Under the pieces are notes generated by a model. It did not search any database and was not told the origin of the DNA. It saw only the letters and a program-made list of their open reading frames with translations. The translations under genes and the position numbers were made by a program. A stretch of 64,000 nucleotides of DNA, from positions 293,989 through 357,988 of the forward strand of contig NC_018329.1 in assembly GCF_000234665.1 (NCBI RefSeq), read 5' to 3'. How positions within the stretch are numbered: the first letter of the stretch is position 1; each line of letters begins with the position of its first letter. This document shows, one piece after another, positions 62,465 to 64,000 of this stretch. This DNA is from Leishmania mexicana MHOM/GT/2001/U1103. Lineage: Eukaryota > Euglenozoa > Kinetoplastea > Trypanosomatida > Trypanosomatidae.

Positions 62465-64000
62465 ATGGAGGATCCACAGGTGGCGGCGGTGGCTGGCCGG
62501 CCCGGTAGCGCGTCCGAGATGAACCGCCACGTCCGCTCTGACCTTCGCCACCACTACGTCTTCTCGCGCGTCAAGGACTTCCTCTCCGGCGGCGACGCTG
62601 CCAAGGCGGATGAGCTGGCGCGGCAGCTGGACCGCAACTTCACGGACGGCTCGGCGAACTTCATGATCATCCATGATCTCCTCCAGGGCACCGGCGCCAA
62701 CACACTACTGTTCACATATCAGTCGACGAGCGCCTTGGCCGCGGCGGACGTTGCAGCATCTTCGGACACGAAGACGGCGAACGGTGGTGGCGCTGGTGCG
62801 GCTACGGATACCCCTGCCGCCGCCACTGACGCCGGCAGCGGGGAAGACGTGCTGCAGGTCCTGGACCCCACGAAGAGCACCATCGAGCACATCACGAAGC
62901 GCTTCGTCTACGTCATACGCGCCGACACCGGTAAGCCGATAAACACGAAAGACTTGACGCAGGTGGTGCAGGAGGTGTCCATGGGCATCATGCGGGCGAA
63001 CGTGCTCACCAGCTACGAGCACCTGCTGACGGAGGTGTACACGCCGCTGTTGAACCGGATGCGCAACTGGGGCAAGAACACGGTGGACGAGAAGAACCAG
63101 TTCATCGTGACCCTGATGCATTATGCGGACCGCGTGAATGAGCTGCAGCAGCTGCAAGACGACACGGCGACGCTGACCCCGGTGGACCAGACAACGTGGA
63201 AGCACCTGCGTAGCGGCGGCGTCAGCAAGCGCGGCGGCATGAGCGACACGGCGGTGGTGACCAGGCTCGCGCAGACCGTGGAGAGCTGGATTCAGACGGT
63301 GAACGAAGCTGTGGCGCAGCTGCCGAACTACGAAGCGGAGCTGCAGGACGAGCGCGCTGGTCCGAAGACAGAGAAAGAGTTGTGGAAGACCAGGCTCGCC
63401 AAGTTGCGCTTGCTCGAGGAGCAGCTGCAACGCTTCTCAGCGACGCAGGCCGTGCAGTACCTCCGTGAGGTGCGCAGCCCACTCGTGGCGCAGTGGACGG
63501 AGATGGACACCAACCTGACGGAGGCGCTGGCGGAGGCACAGGAGAACGTCAAGTACCTGCAGTCATTGGATACCTACTTCGATGTACTATACTCGTCCAA
63601 CCTGCAGCGCATCATGACCATCATGCCGACGCTCATCGCGAACATTCGCATGATGTACACCATTGCCCGCTACTACCCCACCCGCGAGCACATGACCGCG
63701 CTCTTTTTCAAGATCACGAATGAGATCGTGCTGGCGTGCAAGCGCGCCATCAACCCGTCCGGCACGCGCTCCCGCATCTGGGATATGACGCACGACGCCG
63801 CCTCGCTGCAGGACCTGATTGCCCGCCTACAGGCAAGCGCGAAGCTGAACGAGGTGTACATTCAGGAGTACCGCAAGGCGCAGGAGTACTTCCTCAGCCA
63901 CAGCGCCAGCAGCGGCGGCCGCCTCTTCGACTTTGACGAGCTGCGTTTTCTCGGCCACTTCAATCTGTTCGCCAAGCGCGTGGACAAGCTCATCACCGTC
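62465..64000 (+). CDS. Dynein heavy chain, N-terminal part (runs off the right edge)
   Basis: The first 512 codons of a dynein heavy chain, the motor subunit of axonemal or cytoplasmic dynein; full proteins exceed 4000 residues. The frame is open from the ATG at 62465 to the end of the window. The segment corresponds to the N-terminal tail (DHC_N1) region, which binds intermediate chains and dimerises. Recognisable pieces include VRSDLRHHYVFSRVKDFLSG, WIQTVNEAVAQLPNYEAELQ, LRLLEEQLQRFSATQAVQYL, ENVKYLQSLDTYFDVLYSSN and MMYTIARYYPTREHMTALFF, which match the spacing of axonemal heavy chains. The tail includes an Ala/Gly/Thr-rich insert at about 100-130. The motor domain is outside the window, so the arm type (outer or inner) cannot be settled. 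Axonemal is more likely. Confidence 0.92.
   Translation, partial: MEDPQVAAVAGRPGSASEMNRHVRSDLRHHYVFSRVKDFLSGGDAAKADELARQLDRNFTDGSANFMIIHDLLQGTGANTLLFTYQSTSALAAADVAASSDTKTANGGGAGAATDTPAAATDAGSGEDVLQVLDPTKSTIEHITKRFVYVIRADTGKPINTKDLTQVVQEVSMGIMRANVLTSYEHLLTEVYTPLLNRMRNWGKNTVDEKNQFIVTLMHYADRVNELQQLQDDTATLTPVDQTTWKHLRSGGVSKRGGMSDTAVVTRLAQTVESWIQTVNEAVAQLPNYEAELQDERAGPKTEKELWKTRLAKLRLLEEQLQRFSATQAVQYLREVRSPLVAQWTEMDTNLTEALAEAQENVKYLQSLDTYFDVLYSSNLQRIMTIMPTLIANIRMMYTIARYYPTREHMTALFFKITNEIVLACKRAINPSGTRSRIWDMTHDAASLQDLIARLQASAKLNEVYIQEYRKAQEYFLSHSASSGGRLFDFDELRFLGHFNLFAKRVDKLITV

Overview
The window looks like a trypanosomatid genome, most likely Leishmania. Eighteen protein genes all lie on the + strand with no introns, as in one directional polycistronic unit. 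The DNA is GC-rich, and the spacers are long and full of pyrimidine tracts and CA/GT microsatellites. A pyrimidine tract followed by AG sits upstream of most genes, as expected for spliced-leader trans-splicing. Two 0.55-kb retroposon-like elements of SIDER2 type are present. The order cyclophilin A, gamma-tubulin, dynein heavy chain matches what I remember of L. major chromosome 25; that is recollection, not a search result.

Layout. 0-2 kb: cyclin-box protein, possibly cut at its 5' end. 2.3-2.9 kb: SIDER-like copy A. 4.3-4.7 kb: prefoldin subunit 4. 7.7-10.8 kb: large TPR protein with an F-box-like stretch. 13.1-14.4 kb: PH-domain protein. 15.2-15.8 kb: SIDER-like copy B, inverted. 19.4-22.8 kb: probable divergent RhoGAP-like protein. 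23.5-26.8 kb: unrecognised protein. 31.4-32.3 kb: Bud32/PRPK kinase. 33.3-37.7 kb: LRR and coiled-coil protein. 38.4-39.1 kb: mitochondrial ribosomal protein uL23m. 39.9-40.9 kb: multipass membrane protein. 41.6-42.1 kb: cyclophilin A. 44.6-47.3 kb: SLBP-like protein. 49.1-49.9 kb: ankyrin protein. 50.5-52.3 kb: unrecognised protein. 53.0-54.3 kb: PUB-like domain protein. 55.3-56.6 kb: gamma-tubulin. 57.8-61.4 kb: degenerate EF-hand protein. 62.5 kb to the right edge: N-terminus of a dynein heavy chain.

The genes do not form a functional operon; in this lineage neighbours are co-transcribed and then controlled individually through UTRs. Themes that recur are translation and RNA (Bud32, uL23m, SLBP-like), protein folding (prefoldin 4, cyclophilin) and the microtubule cytoskeleton (gamma-tubulin, dynein, perhaps the LRR coiled-coil protein).

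Start codons were set at the first sensible ATG after a predicted splice acceptor. Several reading frames run further upstream through GTG or TTG codons, but these extensions are low-complexity leader sequence. The most interesting points are the 98.6% identical inverted SIDER pair, the SLBP-type RNA-binding domain with an altered core motif, the RhoGAP-like domain that seems to lack an arginine finger, a perfect 14-bp hairpin between cyclophilin and the SLBP-like gene, and a G-quadruplex motif seven bases before the EF-hand gene's ATG.
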